Source: Deltaproteobacteria bacterium (lineage in GTDB: Bacteria; Myxococcota_A; Polyangia; GCA-2747355; JADLHG01). Taken from it: a stretch of DNA of 32,569 nt. Positions 32,453 through 32,569 of the stretch are shown in pieces (the first letter of the stretch is position 1; every line of letters begins with the position of its first letter). The position numbers and the translations under genes are program-made. Below the pieces are notes generated by a model, which was not told the origin of the DNA, made no database searches, and saw only the letters and a list, made by a program, of their open reading frames with translations. Where the stretch lies: positions 1 through 32,569 of the forward strand of contig JADLHG010000011.1 of assembly GCA_020848905.1 (NCBI GenBank). The letters run 5' to 3'.

Positions 32453-32473
32453 CCGGGTTCTCCGGAGACCCGG
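32453..32473. repeat. Inverted repeat (hairpin) within the IS end
   Basis: CCGGGTTCTCC is followed directly by GGAGACCCGG, complementary apart from one extra T. It could act as part of the transposase binding site or block read-through into or out of the element. Confidence 0.6.
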
Positions 32474-32482
32474 TTGGGTGAG

Positions 32483-32569
32483 TCACGCGGCCTTCTCGGA
32501 GGTGCTGTGACTCAGATAGTAGGCCTTCTCATACTCCGCTGGGGATGTCCATCCGATCGGCTCGAGGAG
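32483..32569 (-). CDS. Transposase C-terminal tail (partial, start beyond window)
   Basis: The minus-strand frame from the window edge reads LLEPIGWTSPAEYEKAYY and ends SHSTSEKAA, with a TGA at 32485-32483. The SPAEYE motif is typical of the end of integrase-core (DDE) transposase OrfB proteins. Only 28 residues are visible, so catalytic residues cannot be judged. Confidence 0.6.
   Translation of the reverse strand, partial: LLEPIGWTSPAEYEKAYYLSHSTSEKAA

Larger units (their letters stand above)
32444..32569 (-). mobile_element. Terminus of an IS3-family-like insertion sequence (continues beyond window)
   Basis: The end begins TGAACCGCCCCGGGTTC at 32444, a TG-starting terminus of the style seen at ends of IS3-family elements. 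A transposase reading frame on the minus strand ends 38 bp inside it, as expected for the orfB-proximal end. A near-perfect hairpin (CCGGGTTCTCC / GGAGACCCGG, 32453-32473) lies within the terminus. The other end and the target duplication are outside the window. The family assignment is from recognition of the end and the peptide tail only. Confidence 0.65.

Overview
This is a GC-rich bacterial window whose gene content resembles Myxococcota (deltaproteobacteria-like). The clues are tandem Hanks-type kinases with C-terminal PEGA domains, many lipoproteins with Ig-like, Cys-rich or Gly-rich modules, very long TPR proteins and a LuxR-type regulator with a weak receiver remnant. The assignment rests on gene style only; no rRNA or other phylogenetic marker is present. 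No rRNA, tRNA or CRISPR array was seen. No gene-free stretch exceeds about 200 bp.

Layout. 1-564 (+) is the 3' end of a DEAD-box RNA helicase carrying a DbpA-type RNA-binding domain. From 19151 down to 618 (-) lies a long co-directional block: two giant paralogous TPR proteins (about 1930 and 1914 aa, joined by a 4-bp GTGA stop/start overlap), an Ig-like lipoprotein, a metzincin-type metalloprotease lipoprotein, and two membrane Ser/Thr kinases with PEGA domains. A 202-bp divergent intergenic region with a plausible TTGACA promoter separates this block from hutI (+, 19354-20805).

Convergent to hutI is a second minus-strand block, 30967 down to 20821, of eight tightly packed genes. They encode a YfhO-like membrane protein, a polysaccharide deacetylase, a FemAB-like acyltransferase, a GT39-like membrane glycosyltransferase, a GT2-methyltransferase fusion, a GT2 of the GtrB/ArnC/DPM type, a Gly-rich lipoprotein and an LptE-like lipoprotein. 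It reads as a cell-surface glycan or glycolipid assembly cluster. The deacetylase plus FemAB pair resembles the pair known from exosortase/PEP-CTERM exopolysaccharide loci, but no exosortase is in view.

The right end (31072-32569) has visibly lower GC. It holds a SAM methyltransferase, a LuxR-type regulator and the terminus of an IS3-like insertion sequence that starts 49 bp upstream of the regulator's start codon.

The most unusual content is the pair of giant TPR paralogues. Each has an acidic/proline-rich leader of about 340 aa, a TPR-like array of about 1300 aa, and a C-terminal domain of about 200 aa that looks like an M48-peptidase fold lacking the zinc-binding motif. Together with the downstream lipoprotein, protease and kinases they form a candidate undescribed module.
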